Assembly (NCBI GenBank): GCA_964621185.1 | Contig: CAZULM010000023.1 | Span: forward strand, 1 to 64,000 | Length of the DNA: 64,000 nt | Reading direction: 5' to 3' | Origin: M3007 sp964621185 | GTDB taxonomy: Bacteria > Bacteroidota > Bacteroidia > Chitinophagales > Saprospiraceae | In this document: positions 62,467 to 64,000 of the stretch, piece after piece | Position numbering within the stretch: the first letter of the stretch is position 1 | How the letters are laid out: each line of letters starts with the position of its first letter | Position numbers and translations under genes: made by a program | The notes under the pieces: generated by a model | Databases searched by the model: none | Told to the model about the DNA's origin: nothing | What the model saw: only the letters and a program-made list of their open reading frames with translations

Positions 62467-64000
62467 ATGGAAAACAACGCAATATACGACGTCGTGATCG
62501 TCGGTTCGGGCATCGCCGGGGCCATCGTGGCAAAAACGCTCACGCAGGCAGGCAAAAGTGTGCTGATACTGGAGGCCGGCCTCGATGCCGGCATCGCGCT
62601 CGACAAGGAAAAATCTTACGAGAACTACCAGCGCTACCTCAACCAGTTCTACGAGGCACAGGCAAAGGTGCCAAACTCGCCCTACCCAGCCCTGAAAAAC
62701 GCCCCTTCCCCAAACGTGCTCGACATCCAGAACGTGAAGCAGCAAGCTTCCGACAACGGGTACTTCGTTCAAAACGGCCCCATCGCTTTTGCCAGCGACT
62801 ACAACCGCTCCCCTGGCGGCACCACCTTGCACTGGCTGGGCACCTGCCTGCGCATGTTGCCCAACGATTTCCAGATGTACAAAAAATACAGGCAAGGAAA
62901 AGACTGGCCAATCAGCTATGAGGATCTGAAGCCGTATTATGAAATGGCCGAACTTGAAATCGGCGTTTCAGCGGATGTGGAGGAACAGATATTGCCCCAT
63001 GTCGGAAAGGATTTTTTTGGCAAGGAATACGTGTTCCCGATGCAAAAGATACCCCAGAGCTACATGGACAACAAAGTGACCAAAGATTTGGGAAAGTTCA
63101 GCGTCAAAATGGCTGGCAAGGAGTACCCGGTCTGGACGATCAGCACCCCCCAAGGGCGCAACTCCACGCCAAACCCCAAATACCGCAACCAGGCCATCGA
63201 ATGGGATAAAAGGAAGGGCAGTTTATCTTTCTCAAAAATGGAACAGGGCGAAGTTTACGAGCCGGTTGGCTCCCTGTGGGACCCCTACACGGGCCAGCGC
63301 TGCGAAGGGAACTCAAGCTGTGTGCCGATCTGCCCTGTGATGGCCAAATACAACGCGCTGAAAACTATCAAGCGGGCCAACCAGAGAAACCTCAGCCTGC
63401 TGACCCAGGCCGTGGTGTCTTCCGTCGATTTCGACAAAGGCAACGGCAACATCAGCGCCGTGCGGTTCAAGCATTACCGGGGCAACAATTTCGACCAGTT
63501 TGAGGAAAAAACAGTGCGCGGGCGGATTTACGTGCTGGCTGCCAGCGCCATCGAAAATGCCAAAATAATGCTCGCTTCAGGTGTGCCGAACACCAGCAAG
63601 CAGCTCGGCTCCAACCTCATGGACCACCTCGTGATGCGCACCTGGGGGCTTTACCCTGAAAAGGAAAAAATTTACCCTTACCGCGGCCCCGGCTCCACCA
63701 CCAACATCCCTTCTTTCCGCGACGGCGATTTCCGAAAGGATTTCTCGGCCTGGATATCCCCCATCGACAACTGGGGCTGGCAATGGCCCACATTCGCGCC
63801 CGGTACCGACATCGATGCCGCGCTGCAGCAGAACCTGTTTGGCGACGACTTGAGAAAGCATTTGGGTGACACCATCACCCGGCAACTGTTCCTGCACTGG
63901 GAACACGAGCAACTGCCCAGCTTGGGGAATAAAGTCAGCATAGACCCCAAATTCCGCGACAACCTCGGCAACTACCGCCCCGTAATCAGCTACGATGTGA
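62467..64000 (+). CDS. GMC-family FAD-dependent dehydrogenase large subunit (truncated by window end)
   Basis: The first 511 codons are present; the frame is open to the last base of the window, so the C-terminal His region is missing. The FAD dinucleotide motif GSGIAGAIVA is at 13-22. A cluster C279-x5-C285-x3-C289 (in CEGNSSCVPICP) matches the Fe-S cysteine segment of FAD-dependent glucose/fructose dehydrogenases. SNLMDHLVMR and PNTSKQLG segments fit GMC oxidoreductases. Paired with the small subunit, it probably oxidises a sugar or alcohol. The usual cytochrome subunit could lie beyond the window. No signal peptide. Confidence 0.87.
   Translation, partial: MENNAIYDVVIVGSGIAGAIVAKTLTQAGKSVLILEAGLDAGIALDKEKSYENYQRYLNQFYEAQAKVPNSPYPALKNAPSPNVLDIQNVKQQASDNGYFVQNGPIAFASDYNRSPGGTTLHWLGTCLRMLPNDFQMYKKYRQGKDWPISYEDLKPYYEMAELEIGVSADVEEQILPHVGKDFFGKEYVFPMQKIPQSYMDNKVTKDLGKFSVKMAGKEYPVWTISTPQGRNSTPNPKYRNQAIEWDKRKGSLSFSKMEQGEVYEPVGSLWDPYTGQRCEGNSSCVPICPVMAKYNALKTIKRANQRNLSLLTQAVVSSVDFDKGNGNISAVRFKHYRGNNFDQFEEKTVRGRIYVLAASAIENAKIMLASGVPNTSKQLGSNLMDHLVMRTWGLYPEKEKIYPYRGPGSTTNIPSFRDGDFRKDFSAWISPIDNWGWQWPTFAPGTDIDAALQQNLFGDDLRKHLGDTITRQLFLHWEHEQLPSLGNKVSIDPKFRDNLGNYRPVISYDV

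Overview
The window looks like chromosomal DNA of a Bacteroidota bacterium, most likely from the Saprospiria/Lewinella-like lineages. The evidence is: at least six large exported proteins ending in type IX secretion (T9SS) type A C-terminal sorting domains; TTG-N17-21-TAnnTTTG promoters, several with very short or no leader; paired families typical of the phylum (DUF1573, GIN/DUF2807, DUF6089-TSP3-OmpA, LytS-type kinases with a ligand-binding propeller, AsmA-like protein); and a futalosine-pathway menaquinone gene. No tRNA, rRNA, CRISPR array, transposase or prophage gene was seen. Genus assignment is inference.

Layout. 0.2-5.6 kb, minus strand: VWA/HYR exported protein, histidine phosphatase, mqnE and a glycosyltransferase. 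5.8-9.4 kb, plus: a small HTH protein and a 1064-aa T9SS cargo. 9.5-12.3 kb, minus: trmN6 overlapping a secreted phospholipase-D-family protein; then a SpoU-type RNA methyltransferase (plus). 13.0-17.6 kb, minus: a PKD-repeat T9SS cargo with nearly identical 474-bp internal repeats, and an OmpA-like lipoprotein. 17.6-22.9 kb: lipoprotein, MBL hydrolase, TSP3-OmpA porin, a small membrane protein, a DUF1573 protein and an unknown exported protein. 23.1-29.2 kb: pyrF, ribD, a GIN-domain protein, DUF1573, recF and a 5'-nucleotidase-like lipoprotein. 29.3-33.0 kb: acetoacetate-CoA ligase translationally adjacent to a PolX/PHP protein whose polymerase site looks dead. 33.3-38.4 kb: an accessory cluster of small exported proteins, one T9SS cargo and a large helical protein of unknown function. 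38.6-47.5 kb: AsmA-like protein, a methyltransferase, a TPR protein, gyrA and a GNAT. 47.5-54.6 kb: T9SS subtilase, then a small unknown, a DyP-type peroxidase and a LytS-like sensor kinase, the last two overlapping. 55.5-61.7 kb: a cargo with 51-residue tandem repeats and an S9 peptidase. 62-64 kb: small and (truncated) FAD-binding subunits of a sugar/alcohol dehydrogenase.

Themes. Much of the coding capacity goes to exported multi-domain proteins (propellers, PKD, HYR, Fn3, PLD, protease), consistent with a gliding or surface-attached polymer degrader. Housekeeping genes (gyrA, recF, pyrF, ribD, trmN6, mqnE) are scattered singly between them. The most striking non-coding feature is a set of several unrelated short-period quasi-tandem repeats sitting at gene ends. 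In at least two cases (mqnE, ribD) the stop codon lies inside such a repeat, and in two others copies are arranged as long inverted pairs.

Best candidates for something undescribed are these intergenic repeats, the small protein-DyP-kinase unit at 49.3-54.6 kb, and the small exported-protein cluster at 33.3-38.4 kb with its shared promoter-like element.
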